DNA of 64,000 nucleotides from Endomychus coccineus (GCA_958510875.1 OY294067.1:249875736-249939735), one strand, 5' to 3'; counted from the first letter of the stretch, positions 1 to 13,400 are shown. Numbers and translations are program-made. The notes: generated by a model not told the origin, from the letters alone.

Positions 1-620
1 GGTATAGTTGTAAGTTGGGTTAAATCTTCATATTTTGAGTTCTACTACATGTCTTTGTTCTGTATCGGTCCTTGTGTGAAACATCCTGTGCATCTAGTGA
101 AAATGTTGAAGACGTACATGAAACTCTCCTTCTGGTTGATTACCTGATTTCGGCAAACACGCACAATGTTAGCCTCCAAATGGTTTAACGTCACCAGTCT
201 ATCTGCATACACGAAAACTCAACCGATCTCCACAGAATTGAAGTTGCAGGAATTGTGATGACCAATTGACATATCCCTGTATCGAAATATACTTGGAACG
301 TTTGTCTCAATAAATCCATCGTTTCACGCGCTGTATGACAGGCAGCGCCGTCCTGTTGGTACCACATTTCCACATGCCACCCAATTGGGGAACGAAATAG
401 TCTCTTATCATGGCCCTAAAGCAAACGCCAGACGGTAACACGCTGACCGGCATAAAAAAAGTACGGTCCGATGACTCCTTCAGTCCATAGAGCGATCAAA
501 CGGTGAATTTTGCTTGTTGACATAGCCATTGAGCCAAAAAAAAAGAGCCTCATCGCTGAACATACGATGGTCAATCGGCTTCAATTCTTGTACGAAGTGG
601 ATCTTGAAGGTGAAGTTTCG
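1..620 (-). mobile_element. Tc1/mariner-type transposase remnant, cut by window edge
   Basis: Minus-strand reading in shifting frames gives pieces of an insect DDE transposase. One piece around 470-570 reads FSDEALFFWLNGYVNKQN, a catalytic-core block with the first Asp. A second around 430-455 reads GPYFFYAGQRVTVW. A third at 373-300 reads WYQQDGAACHTARETMDLL, which holds the second catalytic Asp. A C-terminal block NHLEANIVRVCRN lies near 130-190. The order is right for one transposase but the frame changes several times, so this is a dead copy. The left end is outside the window and the right terminal repeat was not identified. Confidence 0.75.
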
Positions 621-2300
621 ACACGGTAGAAACATACATTATTCACATAATGAATCCACATTAATTATGATTTTTATTAAGAAATGGACACTAAAAAAGT
701 ACAATATTGTCAAAACTAGATGAAAATGGCTTATTGAATATGTACTTGAAGATTACTTCCTTGAGAGGTAAATTGCATTAAAAAAAGAATCGCAAAGTAA
801 CGGAAAACGGTTAATTTTTCAAGGATATCCCCGTTGATTGAACGAGTTATAATTAACCCCTATGTGTCAATTATTGGAGATGACATTAATTTATAATAAT
901 GATAACGCAACTATCAGTTATTGATAAATATTCACAGTACCAACTCCGACTGCTGCCATTATATCTATTGAGGTTGAAAATTATAATAGGAATACTATAA
1001 AAATGATTGTTGAATAATAGAAGACTTATTAATATATTACACATGGGATGTATATTATGTAAGTTTGATTAGTTTTGGATGATATATTTACATGTGCATA
1101 TAGTTTTTGATATTTTTGGTTATCATTAATTTCACAATTTCAAATAGGTACCACATGAACTTATTTGTGAAACTACGTCTGCGCTAATAATCATGCAACC
1201 GAGTTTACTGTCGTGACGTGTGGTTTGACCACCAAGTCTCCAAACAGGAGAAGCAAGTCACTTGGTATGGGCACGCTAAAAACGCAGGCAGTAATTAATG
1301 TAGGTCTCGCAGAACTACTGTTGCGCAAAGTTCTCGTGCGCACGAGTTACATATGTAGCGATGCATGTTCGTGTGCCCGTGAGAAACAGCTGCGAGAAAG
1401 TTATCAAAGAATTTTGACACGACTTCGTGGTTGAATATTATTATTACTGAATCAACAATTTTCTAGTGGATTGAGGATTAATCTTAGCGTAAAAGAGGAT
1501 CATAGTCGAAATATCAACAGAGGTAAGACGCAGTGACCTTTTCAACCACTCTGGAACTGTGACGTTGTTAATAATTGAAAACAACTAACAACAATTATTG
1601 ACGTTTGATATCCTCCAATCGCAATTTCTTTAATTAATTTCAGGTTTCAAGAGTGAAGTTGAAGCGGGTTGCATAAGAAGTAAACGTGATTCTATTTCTG
1701 TTTTGAATATTCAATATACCTAATACTAATAGCGTGCATCTCACATACGAGAACATATTTCTGAACGGGAATGAGCAGAAGACACTTTGCGGTAATCTTC
1801 CCCAGCCTGCGCTTTTTGGCATAAGAAATTATACCCGTGGCATTGCGAGTTGCTTCTCTTGTTTAGAGACTTGGAGGGTTAGACTTACATACATAAAATG
1901 AAATGACTGCACATGTGTAGACTTGAAAATCTGAATGTTGAACGTCATTTACGTGATTATGAAGTTTTCCTTGTGTCTTCCTAACCCTCGAATACTCTGA
2001 CGACCCCTATATTTTCAATCCCAACCAATTCAGCATTTTTTCATTGTGTATAAATGTATAAAACTCTTTATAGTTGGCCTCACAATATACAAATCGTATT
2101 TCGCTCCAAACATTTAAAAAAACAAGAAATTTTTTAATCAAATTTGCCGTACTTTCATGTTTAAGTGAATTTGATTCAAACTGTTCACTTTTCAACGGGT
2201 CAGCAGCAGTTATTCAGGGGTTATTGTAGTATTTTTATTAATACACCAAGTATTCTTGTTATATAAGTTTATTAATTATAACTTTTAGGTTGCTGCTTGT
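621..2300. other. AT-rich intergenic stretch, no gene seen
   Basis: No reading frame here has recognisable protein features. The short frames (73 aa at 1213-1434, 62 aa at 2007-2195) show no domain and no splice context. Nothing else was identified. Confidence 0.5.
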
Positions 2301-3053
2301 AGGTTCTAAGTTCAGACAACACTACTGTCTTTTGTACTTCCCTGATGTTTTGCCTTCCTCTCTATGCGCTGTTCTTTAGATCTACCTTTGAGTATACATG
2401 CAACAACATATACAATATGCTTTTTTCTTTTTCTTTTTTTTTACAAACGATAATCCTTTCTACATATTTCTTTATCAATTTCAAATGTGTCCTGGCAAAA
2501 TTGTTCGTCTTCCTCACTTTCTTCTTTCACTTCATTTATTTTCATCTTTAATTCATTCTTATTACCAAATGTCTCTATTTTTTGATTTAGACATTACGGC
2601 AAAATGATTTTTATTCTTGCACAATGCACATATTTTCCCAAATGCTGGACATTCTCTTGGTTTATGTTGTTTTCCACACTTCACACTTGAAAGTTACATT
2701 TTCTTTTCCACTTCTAGGTCATGTTTTCTAAATTCATCTATTTCTACTGTGCGCTCCTTCAGTGCTCTAGCCTGAGCTCTTCCTGCTTCCATAGCTCTAC
2801 AGAACTTTATTGCATTCTCAGGTGTGAGCTCAGATTCTCCCAATAATCTTTCCTGTTGTGACTGGTCCTTTAAAACTATGACTATTCTGTCTCTGATTAG
2901 CCTTTCCTTTGATTTCCAAATTCACACTGTTTTGCTTGAACTCTTAGGTTCCGACAACACTACTGTCTTTTGTACTTCCCCGATGTCTTGCCTTCCTCTC
3001 TATGCGCTCTTGTTTAGATCTACCTTTGAGTATACATGCAACAACATATACAA
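2301..3053 (-). mobile_element. LTR-retrotransposon Gag fragment (zinc knuckles)
   Basis: On the minus strand a broken frame between about 2940 and 2600 reads first RLIRDRIVIVLKDQSQQERLL and ELTPENAIKFCRAMEAGRAQA, the usual end of a Ty3/gypsy-type capsid domain. Further downstream comes CGKQHKPRECPAFGKICALC followed by KNKNHF, a double CCHC-type nucleic-acid-binding knuckle. Stops and frame changes lie between the blocks and no protease or reverse transcriptase follows, so it is a degraded fragment. It sits between two direct repeats (2301-2416 and 2946-3053). Assignment to Ty3/gypsy rather than BEL/Pao is an inference from the knuckle style. Confidence 0.6.
2301..3053. repeat. Direct repeat pair of about 110 bp around the Gag fragment
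   Basis: The stretch 2301-2416 recurs at 2946-3053 with a few changes. Both contain ACTACTGTCTTTTGTACTTC and end with AGTATACATGCAACAACATA. They bracket most of the Gag fragment. They could be remnants of longer repeats or a local duplication. Confidence 0.7.
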
Positions 3054-5682
3054 CAGTTATAATTTTCATGAGTAAGAATGAAAAACTATTTGCAAGATTA
3101 GTTTTAGCATAAACTTTTTTATTTATTTGGAACGTATGTTCTCAACAATATAACACGACTGCTGTTTTATGATAGATATAATTATTAACTTGTAATGAAT
3201 GCCGTAAGAGAACTGAAATAATTTCAGATTTTTTTATGAATATCGCACAGTTGCTTTTTATGTGGTATCTAATTATTGAATCCTTTTTCATTTTAGTTAC
3301 ATATTTGGCTGTATTATAATTCAAGAAGGACAATAAATAGTTCATTTACAGCTACAGAATGTGACTGAAACAAACAAACCGCACCGAATTGTAGGATTTT
3401 TATTTTTTAACAAATTTTTCACATGCATTCTTTTAACATATTGATCAATAATTCAGTTCTGTGGTTTATTAAATATGCATGTAACGTAATCTTGCTACAA
3501 AATACACAAACTATTGTAATGTTAAATTTTGATATCTCCACTTGGAGAAGGAATTCCCAGATATGAAAGACTCATCTCAATCGGGAACATGACATTTATG
3601 GAATGTTTCATATAAGCCAAAATATCATACATTATATGACACTGACATGATTAATTTTATAATATGAAAGAAAGGGTATTATTTAATGTTTGTAATAAAG
3701 TCGAATTTATAATGATTTTAGGATTGTTTTAGACAGCAAAAGTTAGAAATTTCCAAAATAACTGGATTTAATTAACACTTCTTCCATTTATGATGTTTTT
3801 AATTTTTCCAAATAACTATCTAATTGTAAGGAAAAAATGTAATTATTTTGTATATTATGTTTATTTTGTAATATTCACCGCTGAAAAAATTCCTATTCCT
3901 ATCAAGGATGGTTTCAAACATTGAACCATCAAAATAGTAGTTAATAATTGAATGAATCTGAAATCTCATAAACTTTTGAAGTAAACAATCTAAACTTCGG
4001 AAGTATTAGATTGATGTATTCTCATTGTATTTATGTAGCCCAAAAACTAAGTTAAGTTACGTTTCCTTTATATCTATAACATCGAATTCTACTCAAACTT
4101 GTATTATCACAAATTTTGATGATCTAACTAATTAACCACGTTAAAGAATTGAAAAATATTTCATGATGCTCTTTTTATTGTTGAATATGAATTTTCTACC
4201 TTTTGGTAATTTATCATTTATCCTATTTTGAAAAAAAAATAGTATATGGAATGAAACTCATTGAATTTCTCCAGTTGAACATTAAATCATAAAATATTGA
4301 TTCTGACACCCTAAGTTGGATTAATTCCGTAAGGTAGTGGAACCTTCATGACTGAATACTTATAACGAAGACCAATATAGAATCTAGACTTATATTTACT
4401 AGTCAAATTTCAATTAATTGAATCATAAAATATTAAATCAACACTGATGTTAGTTGACTTTAATCATATATGTTCCAAAAACAGTGGACTGTATAAAAAA
4501 CTAAGCATACCTACCATTCTTGAGTATATAGAGTGTATATAATCAAGGCTACCATGTACATTTGAAATGTTAAACTTAATTTTTAATATTCCTCAAGTAA
4601 GCAAATTCAAAATTTAACAGTATAGCATTCTTAGATTATATTTTTCTCCATGTTGCAATAATCAAATCTAAAAATGAGGAATATGTTTGTTAACTTACAA
4701 CTTAGAACTTAAAATATAGATACTTTTAATGCCAATATTTCAATATTTAATCTGAATTGTGTAAATGTTTTAATTGATTGTTGCGGACATTATATATTTG
4801 GTGATATTGCATACCAAAGATGTTAGAATAAAAATGGTAAACTTGAAACTTCATGTTGATTTCTGTCTATATCCTAATGAATAAAGATCAAACTATGTGT
4901 CTTTGTTCTTTATACAGCTTTACACCACTGCACCAATTGGGTTGCAAAGCTTTATACAAATAGTAAGCCAGTAGAGGCAGTCCTGGTTGCTAATTGTTAC
5001 GTTTCATAAAATTTGCAATATTCACGCGTAAACAACATTACCTGAAATAAATATCGATATGCGCGCAAACACCCACAAATCTTTCCACGTATTGTCATAT
5101 ACAATATTCCAAATTATTCTGCTTTATTATTAAGTTTATTATTGAGCTCAGAGGAGAATTGGCTGTAGGCAACAGCTAGTATTATATAAAACGTAGCCTC
5201 GGTTGTCCTAGTGATGTAACATGTAAAATCTATACTATTAATATAAAATTAATAAATCTATGGATTTGATCATCAAATGATTATAGTTACTTAAATTAAA
5301 TGAATTTAATACCAATACTAAGAATATCTTACTAGAGCTTCTTGCTATAAAGGCTATAACTTTTAAAGTTGCCTAATTTAAAATAATTGAAACATTATAA
5401 AAAACAAAGAGCATTATTGAAATGTATTCATTTCTCCTGTAATATCAGCATATGAAACATTGATCCTCGTTGGTTTTTTAATTGTCATTTATGATCAAGT
5501 ATGGCCAATTTGTTGATATGCATTTAAGACACTTATACTGTTACTATTATAAACTTATTTTCAGACTAATTATGACTAACCATTCCATTCTAAAAGTATT
5601 ACTTTTAGTTGAATGTTTGATGTATATAACATGATGAATAAACTATCAGAACCTACTGAGTAGTTTTACTAGTGCACTTGTA
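3054..5682. other. AT-rich stretch without recognisable features
   Basis: No coding frame of note and no repeat structure that could be supported. A short hairpin near 5161-5185 resembles a Helitron end only weakly and is treated under rejected items. Confidence 0.45.
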
Positions 5683-6826
5683 CGAGGGCACGGTGAAAAC
5701 GCCCTGAAAAATAAAAAAGATGGCGCCAGAATCAAAAATACCATGTGACATAGGTGATGTACCATCTTTAACTAGAACGCATTAAAAATGTCAGACTGAT
5801 ATATCATTCACTTCTGTTTTGACACCCATCGAAACCTTGAAGATTTTTGTAAACATGGAAAAACGTGAATTTCGCATCTTGATTAAACATTATTTCTTGG
5901 GTGGAAAAACATTACGCAAACCAAAGCATGACTTGTTAAACATTATGGGAACTCCTCACCATTGATTGGAACGATTCACAAGTGGTTTACTGATTTTCGT
6001 TGTGGTAGTATGACCACAAAGGACGCCTAACGTTGTGGTCGTCCAATTTAGGTTACAACGCCAGAAATCGTTGATACAATCCATGGTATGATATTGGACG
6101 ATCGGCCAGTTAAAGTGCACGAGATTGCTGAAGCTACGAGCATGATAACCGAACGGGTACGGAACTTTTTGGATATGAGAAGCTAGCCAAATGGGTGCCG
6201 CATTTGCTCTCTGTTGACAACTTCAACGAAGTGTTTGGCGATGTTCAAGCGCGATAAGAAGGACTTTTTGGGCCGTTTGGTAACCGTGGACGAAATATGG
6301 ATCCATCACAACACACCAGAGATCGAAGAACAGTCGAAACAGTGGACTTGAAACATGAACCTTGAAAAGGGTAAAACTTTCATCGGCGTATATTATGCAG
6401 AACTGTTGGATCGATTCGACGCGAAAGCAGCCGCATTTGGCAAAGAAAAAAGTACCCTTCCACCAGAACAGCGTACCGGAGCACAACTCCGCAGTCGCAA
6501 TGGCAAAATTGAATAAATTGCGCTACGAATTTGTTCGTCATCCACCATATTCTCCAGATTTGGCCCCCTGCGATTTTTATCTATTTCCAAACTTGAAGAA
6601 ATGGCTCGGTGGGAAGAGATTTGGCTCCAACGCTGAGGTCATCACTGAAACAAACGCCTATTTTGGAGGATTGCCGAAATCGTATTATTTGGAAGGGATT
6701 GAAAAATTTCAAAAACGTTGGACGAAGTGTATTGGGCGTCAAGGAGATTATTGAGAAATAAAATAAGTTTTAACCAATTGAATCATTTTTTGTTTAATTT
6801 TTCAGGAACTTTTCACCTTGCCCTCG
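5683..6826 (+). mobile_element. mariner element with both terminal repeats and TA target duplication
   Basis: The left terminus CGAGGGCACGGTGAAAACG (5683 on) matches the right terminus in inverted orientation (about 6796-6826, ending TTGCCCTCG), roughly 30 bp with a few differences. TA dinucleotides flank both ends (5681-5682 and 6827-6828), the target site of the Tc1/mariner superfamily. At 1144 bp it is slightly shorter than a full mariner of about 1.3 kb. Its only gene is a decayed transposase. Confidence 0.9.
5855..6754 (+). pseudogene. mariner transposase pseudogene
   Basis: The frame opens MEKREFRILIKHYFLGGKT, the helix-turn-helix N-terminus of mariner transposases. It then breaks repeatedly. 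A middle block reads VTPEIVDTIHGMILDDRPVK. The first catalytic Asp is in VTVDEIWIHHNTPE. The C-terminal block HPPYSPDLAPCDFYLFPNLK holds the third Asp of the D,D34D triad. Several frameshifts and at least one internal stop (an in-frame TAA in the N-terminal part) rule out a working enzyme. Compared with the usual 345 residues, some sequence is missing in the middle. Confidence 0.85.
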
Positions 6827-6828
6827 TA

Positions 6829-9444
6829 ATTAACTGGCGGCATCTTCTCAGATTTTCATTTGTGTTTGCACAGGTACTGCCTTGAAATGTGTTCAACCAG
6901 AACCACAACTTAGTTGCACTTACAAGCACTTGTGAAACTAGATGCCAAATTCGATCAGTACCAAAAATAAGATGAGACCAGTGGCAGCTTGACTAAAATT
7001 TGATGAGGCAACATTTTTAACCGGTATTGTTAACGGCGGATTCAAAAGGGTATATTTTCTTCTATTCAGATCCCGATAGCTCACAGCTTCCTTCACTCGA
7101 CACTATTTTTAATCTTAAATGATGTTTCAACTAATAATAACGCCGGGCAAATACATACGATGTTCACCGTCAGTGGTTTCGTCAATTTGCCATAAATGAA
7201 AGATTTCGAAAATCGTCAATTCTTATTCAAAACAAAACTAATGGAATCGTCAAGTCGTTCTGTATAGTTTTTGATTTGCCGGCGAAATCAGACAGTATCG
7301 TTATATTGAAATCAGACTTTAGTATCATTATATTTCACTAAAAAATTATGTGAATGAATATCGCGTTTACTAATCAAACAGTTCTTTCAAATTACCTCGA
7401 TTCGTAGAATAATCATTATTACTCTCATCAGAAATGGCAGCTCTTTTGTACACTAAACTACTATTTAAATTATTTTCAATTTGTCGTAAACTCTCTAAAG
7501 CTGTGGCAATGTTTTGAATACCTAAAATGATGCAATTTGAATTACTCCTGTTATGTTTCTCTAAAAAACTACATACATTTTTCATTTCTGCTGTTTCGCT
7601 ACTTTCCGGAACAGGAACATGAAACCAATAAATTAATTTCTTCAATAATTAACTTACTTCCGTGAACCTATCATAACACAAATTAATGAATGCACGATTT
7701 GGGGTCTATATATTAATCATAGTTTTAGGTGCAACACTTATCCCCCAGATAAACTACAAAACTATCCTAATTTTTGTCTGCTTTCCGCAATTCCGACTTT
7801 TACCAGAACTACCCATCTGCTATCTTTTCTGAATTCTCACGGTCTTAAGAGTGCGGAAAGTACCTCAGGCCCTCAGGGAGACTTCATAGTTAATATTATG
7901 CTCTTAGCGGCGAGCGAATTAAAATTGTTGATATACCGAATTCAATATACAACCTGCATTGGCGGTTCTGGTGGAGGCGGATAAGACTTCACTCAAGTAT
8001 TTTGCTTCCTGATAGCAGCGACGTAGGTTAGAAACTTCAAGCAAGGTCATCGCAGGTAGTTTGTTAAACTTTTAACGGGTATTTTCTTAATTTGTATATA
8101 TTTTTGGTAGCATGTTATTTGAAAGTTTGTTGTAATAGATTAAGGTTCCTTCTTTATATATTATTAGTTGTAGGGGTATCGCCCTTGTCTAACAGCTTCT
8201 CGTGAATACATTACCTAATCTTTGAAGATAAGATGCTTATACAAACCTATACTCACAATGCTCTGCAATTTTCGAATCTTGAGTAGGCAATCCAATAATA
8301 ATACTTATTTTTCTATTCATGCAGCTGATTTGTATGGTGAGGTACTGCCTCTCCGGAGAAGCTGCCACTGAATGAGACATGGAATATCAAAATATTTCAT
8401 GAGTCATTTGTATGTATCTAATTCTTGGTTTGATTGAGATTTTTTATTTTATGGTGGTTCGGTGGACTTACTATAAATATATTTGGGAATATGAGATTCT
8501 TACTAGTTCTATTTTTCAAATAATTCTCATTCTAATGATTGCTGTTGATCTAGATTTTTAATGTTTATGTCTCTTTTTTTGAATCAAGTAAACTTTCTAC
8601 TGTATTGCGATACAGTTGAAAGATAACTAGGTGACAAAGAGTTGTTGTATGATTAGGACACTTTCCTGGAATATGAAGCTTTGAATTGTTTATCACTTCA
8701 TCACTGTCAATACACAACTTCAAGAATTGTTCAGCATTCAAATTCATCTTTTTCATTGCAAACTAAAATTTTACTTCAAAGATGGTCATGAAAATGGAGA
8801 TAACAACTATTGTGTAAACAAAAATTCTCTTTAATTTTATGATGTACCTAATAAACATGCACATAGAACATACCCAAAAAGAAAATAATAATAAAAACAA
8901 CTTCCTTATATTCAGAATTTGTTTATAGCAGTTGTAGTTCTTGCAGTATACTCCACCTGGGGAGAATTTCCAATTCCAGAACCAGTCAGAATCAAAGATT
9001 GATCAATAATAATATATCTAATATTATATGTATCAACTGCCACTAATAACACTCAACCAGTAGTATGTATAAAGTTCCGGGTTGTGAGTAGCTCTCAGCA
9101 TATTTCATAACGATTCATTAATTATTGCTGGGTCAATATAAAAGCAAGCAATAAACAACAATCCATTTATTTATTCCACAGTCTTTTAAACTAAATCTAT
9201 ACCAGAGAGAAAACCATTATAAAAGTAGAAACTACCCACATCAAGTCACCAGTAACTTCTACAAATTAGTAATTGTACTAAAACTTCTGTTTATGCATCT
9301 TTTTTCCAAACCCACAATTGGAATGTTATAAGTATTTCTTACATAAGACCTAACATATTGTCCTCAAGCGAAGAACAGAGACAGCACCATTCATCTACAA
9401 AAGTACTTATACATCAATATTTACTGTTCAACTTCATCAGAATT
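6829..9444. other. Intergenic stretch downstream of HINT3, no assignable gene
   Basis: Two unassigned minus-strand frames are the only candidates: 7370-7645 (91 aa, opening at a TTG) and 8565-8756 (63 aa, opening MKKMNLNAEQFLKLCIDSDE). Neither has a domain I recognise, and no convincing splice pair joins them. A TTTATTTATT at 9166-9176 gives AATAAA on the minus strand and is a plausible poly(A) signal for HINT3. Confidence 0.4.
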
Positions 9445-10180
9445 TCATCTACCTAGAAAAAAATTGTTTGCATATTTGAAATTATTTCTGAAAAACATCA
9501 TTTGCTTATTTGAAATTATTTCTGAATGCACACTCACTGTATTAAACCACCATGTATTCGGTTTGAATGCGAATCTATGAAAATATGACATTTCACTTGT
9601 TGGTGATATTAAGTGTAGATGCAAATGTGATATGGAATTAAAGGGTGGTATATGAAATCCTAATCGCACATCATTTTGATCTCCCCCACATTCTTCCAAC
9701 ACTTTTCTGCCATTGCTCACCAATTTTTCAACTATAACAATGGGCATGTCTTAATTTGAATGAAAAATAAAGAAAGTAAAACACAATTAGGATATACCTG
9801 AAGAGCTTGATAAGCCCATTTTTCTGTAGAATTTTTGCGAGTTTTTAATATTATGTGTATATTAGTTTATATGAATTACCTGTATCATAACTATATTATT
9901 ATATATTCCTAAGTTCTCTAAATAATTAAATAAATTAAATTGAATTAATTATCAATTGATATGCTAGTATTTTATTGTCAAGCTCAAGCTTACTCAGTGA
10001 AATGTCATCCATAGTTAAACATTTTGTGCTCTCTATATGTTGCTTAGGTATAGCTAAAAAGTGATTCTTAGCTACCGGTTTTATATCTTTAAGTACCAAC
10101 ATATCATCATCTTGGAAAAGGATCTCTGCAGGAACACCATCTCCACTTATTATTTTACAAAATATACATTTTGTAGACAT
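9445..10180 (-). CDS. HINT3: HINT3-like HIT-domain nucleotide hydrolase, two exons
   Basis: Exon 1 is 10180-9994 and exon 2 is 9749-9445, joined by a GT (gtaagc) donor and an AG acceptor in matching phase; together they give 163 residues (human HINT3 has 182). The N-terminus has the CIFC pair (residues 5-8) and the block DIKPVAKNHFLAIPKQHI. Exon 2 has the histidine triad SISHLHLHLISP, with the catalytic histidines near residues 104, 106 and 108. The HINT branch hydrolyses nucleoside phosphoramidates and acyl-adenylates in cytosol and nucleus. The stretch RLGFHIPPFNSISH is characteristic of the HINT3 subgroup. The C-terminal tail after WWFNTV is longer and less conserved than usual. The gene is head to head with RMC1. 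Confidence 0.9.
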
Positions 10181-10482
10181 CTACAACAATCATAATTATA
10201 TTGTAATACCAATTAGAATTAATACATATTTATTTACCCTGACTGTGTTAGTTATACTCATAGATTAGATATTATATGTTATACTGTTATAATCAGTATA
10301 TCCGAGTTCGTTGGTTATAATATATCACATTTAGAAATGAGAGAGGAAGATAATTGAACATTGATCTGTCCAGTTCAGTTGTCTTGTCATTATGTCATAT
10401 TTATGGTTATGAAATTGACAGACAACAACGTCAGTCGCCAATAATACAGAACATACAAATATGACTAAATTTTGAATTACCA
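10181..10482. promoter_or_regulatory. Short bidirectional promoter region between HINT3 and RMC1
   Basis: Only 302 bp separate the two divergent start codons, so both promoters and 5' leaders must share this interval. It is AT-rich and no TATA box stands out. A four-codon upstream reading frame (ATG at 10461, TGA at 10473) precedes the RMC1 start. A motif TATATCCGAGTTCGTTGG (about 10298-10315) recurs in diverged form near 44664 and 45650. Confidence 0.5.
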
Positions 10483-13400
10483 ATGGATCTGCCTGATCAT
10501 TATTTAGAATTAACCAAGAATCCTATAAGATTTGAGGCTGGTAATCAATTAACAAACGTGTTCTTCGATGATTCAAATAAAGAAGTAGGAATCATGATTC
10601 AAATATCAAGTACCAATTGATTCTAATAAATTTTTATTTTCAGGTGTTTGCTGTTAGGTCTGGGGGAGTAATGGGTGTTGTGGTAAAAGGATTACGAGAA
10701 AATGATCAACCGTTAAATTTTCGTATGGAAGATCAAGGACCAGTTCTTTCGATAAAATTCTCCCATGACCATAATATCTTGGCAGTTCATCGTTCAACCT
10801 CTTCAATTGAGTTTATAAATTTCAATGGTACTTCAAAAGATGCAGAATATTCTCAAACATGTAAAAAAAATTGCAAAATTTTGGGGTTCGTGTGGTCATT
10901 TGAGAATGAAGTGGCTTTTGTCACCGATCATGGAATTGAATTATATAAAGTAATTCCAGGGAAGAAGTCTTTGAAACTTTTGAAAGCAAGTTCCATCACA
11001 GTTCAATGGTTTGTTTGGTGCTCGTTAAATAAAATTGCACTATTGGCATCTGCCCATGGATCTCAGTTACAACCTGTTTTGTTTAAGCCAGGTTCTATGG
11101 GGAAATTGCCCAAAGTTGAAAGTAAGTACACTTTTCATACAAGTATTTTTATTATTCTGGGTCAATTCAATCATTTCTTCTTTGATCACTATTGACAGTC
11201 ATAAGTTGTAAAGAAATTATAGTAGTGCTGGGGGCTGTGGCTCATTAAAAGTAGTGAGACAATTAAATTGGAGTTAATGGTTAGACAATATCCTATTATT
11301 GCATCAAATAAATATTTCCTGTGATGTGAGAATTTGAATATTCATTTTTATATTATATGGGCAATTCCATTTTCAAGGAGCCCAGGTCAGGGGGGTGTCA
11401 GCTCATGGCCCGGCTTCTGGTTTTTTTGATTCTACTACTAAAATGATGGCTTCCTGCCAAATTTCAGCTCAAATGGTAAGAACAAAAAAAAAGGCGCCTA
11501 TTTTTCATTTTTCTGTCATTTTTTGTTATTAATTTTTGAAACATCGTCTTGAGAGCCGTTCGCGCCAGTTTGAGTCTAAAATTTTTTTTGAAAATCCATA
11601 GGAAATCGGAAATTTCCCGTAGAATTTGAATTTTTTATTAGTTTGGGCCCAGAGGCCATATTTTTTTTGTGAAATCAAAAAAACGATTTTTCGTCTTTTT
11701 ACGTGTTTTTCGAAGCCGCACTTTTTAAAACGTTCTCGTGAAAAAATATCAAGAAAAATTCAATCAGTACCATTTTTTCTTCAAATGTTCTTTGAATATT
11801 GGCTGTTTTTTTCTAAAAACCTCTCGAAAACCCAAAAAATGGTAGATTTGGGTATAACAAAAATTGATATATAAGTTTATACTTACGTATATATTATATA
11901 CCTGGTACCGAGTATATGTGCTTGTCACCTTTTCAAGTGCACTTTTTTTAATTTATTGTATTCTTAATGAATAATAGATTTAATAAATTTTGTATAACTG
12001 GGACTTGAAATAAAATACAATATACATATATATTTTATTATGATGACTGACAAAATTAATATCAAGTTTATCAGCAATGATACGACGCGTTGTTTAGTTA
12101 AGAAGACGAAGTTATATAATATGTCTAGAAACATATATATTTTTTCTCTTTTGTTTTATAATTGACAAACGAGTCCAAGCTGGTCAACATTAAACTATGT
12201 TCTGTTTCTAGGTATTCCATGTAAAATGGCATTAGAACGGGATGTAACTTTGGCAACCTTATATGATGTTCCTTCAATATTGATTTTAAGGCATCAAAGT
12301 GGGCCACAAACAGCTGAAGTTCATATACATACCTTAACTGGACCAGGACAAGCACCTGTGAAGACTCATGTATTGAAGTTAGGATTATCTGGGAGGTTTG
12401 CAATTAACATTGTAGATGACTTAATATTGGTTCACCATCAGGTATCTTAAGAATTTTCAAGTATTGGTTATTAATTTTAATTTAGTTTGACGAGTATTAC
12501 AACCTTAGAGAATGGTATATAATAGAGATGTTGTGATGACGCTCACTTTGGGAGAGTTGCAGACACACTTGTGTTTTGGTTCATGAGTAGGGGTTCGGAC
12601 ACTTGGGGCGGCCAGACAGAGAGCCTTATCAGATGTAGGCAACCAGTAGCGCATGCGCGGTAGCTGGGTAGATGGTTAGGGTGTGGTCGTCTCTGACCTT
12701 CTGCTGACCTCTAGGTGTTACCGGGTAGACGGCTAGGGCTTGATCGTTCAAGGTAGACAGCAAGCAATATGTGAGGTTAGGGAGAACTTCAATGTAAAGC
12801 AGCATCAAAATATTTTTTTTCTACACACGGGAATCGAACCCGAGAAATGAAATCCAAAGCCGGTTCCTTAACCGCTCAGCTATGGAGGAATTGAGAACAA
12901 GCGATTTTAATGTTGTAGATATAACCGCAGGGTATCCGGTCTGAGTGCGAGTATATTGCAGTCTATATGATGCAGGTAATTGTTTTACATAACGTTAGTC
13001 ATGCAGGTATGTCATGAAGCGAGGTATGGAATGTGAGGCTTCATAGTCCTAGGGTTTTGAAATAGTGTTGTTTGTACATGTCGTCGGTCACGTGATTTTT
13101 GAAAGAGACCGGGCATTCATCGGAGGTATCATGGGAGGGCTGCTGTTCCTTGAATGCATAGATGGAATGTTATATATAGTATAGAAATGATATCTTCTGC
13201 ATCTCTCTCAAACGCGATGTTTATAAGGAAATTACTTTCAAAAACGTTTATTCAAGCTGTCTGTACCTTACTTGATTGCTATATTACAAAATGCGATTTC
13301 AATCATCTTAAACATATATGGAAATTATTTTTTAGTATACAAAATGGAGTTGGGGGACTTCAATGGGGTATGGAATGTGGGGTTATACAGATTGTTTATG

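Noticed and set aside
5161..5190. Hairpin GCTGT-AGGCA-ACAGC followed by TAGT, resembling a Helitron 3' end
   Set aside because: The expected spacer between hairpin and CTAG is missing, and no matching TC start or helicase sequence is nearby.
7370..8756. Possible two-exon gene on the minus strand (frames 8756-8565 and 7645-7370)
   Set aside because: The first frame ends in a stop without a donor, the second starts at TTG with no good acceptor, and neither shows a domain.
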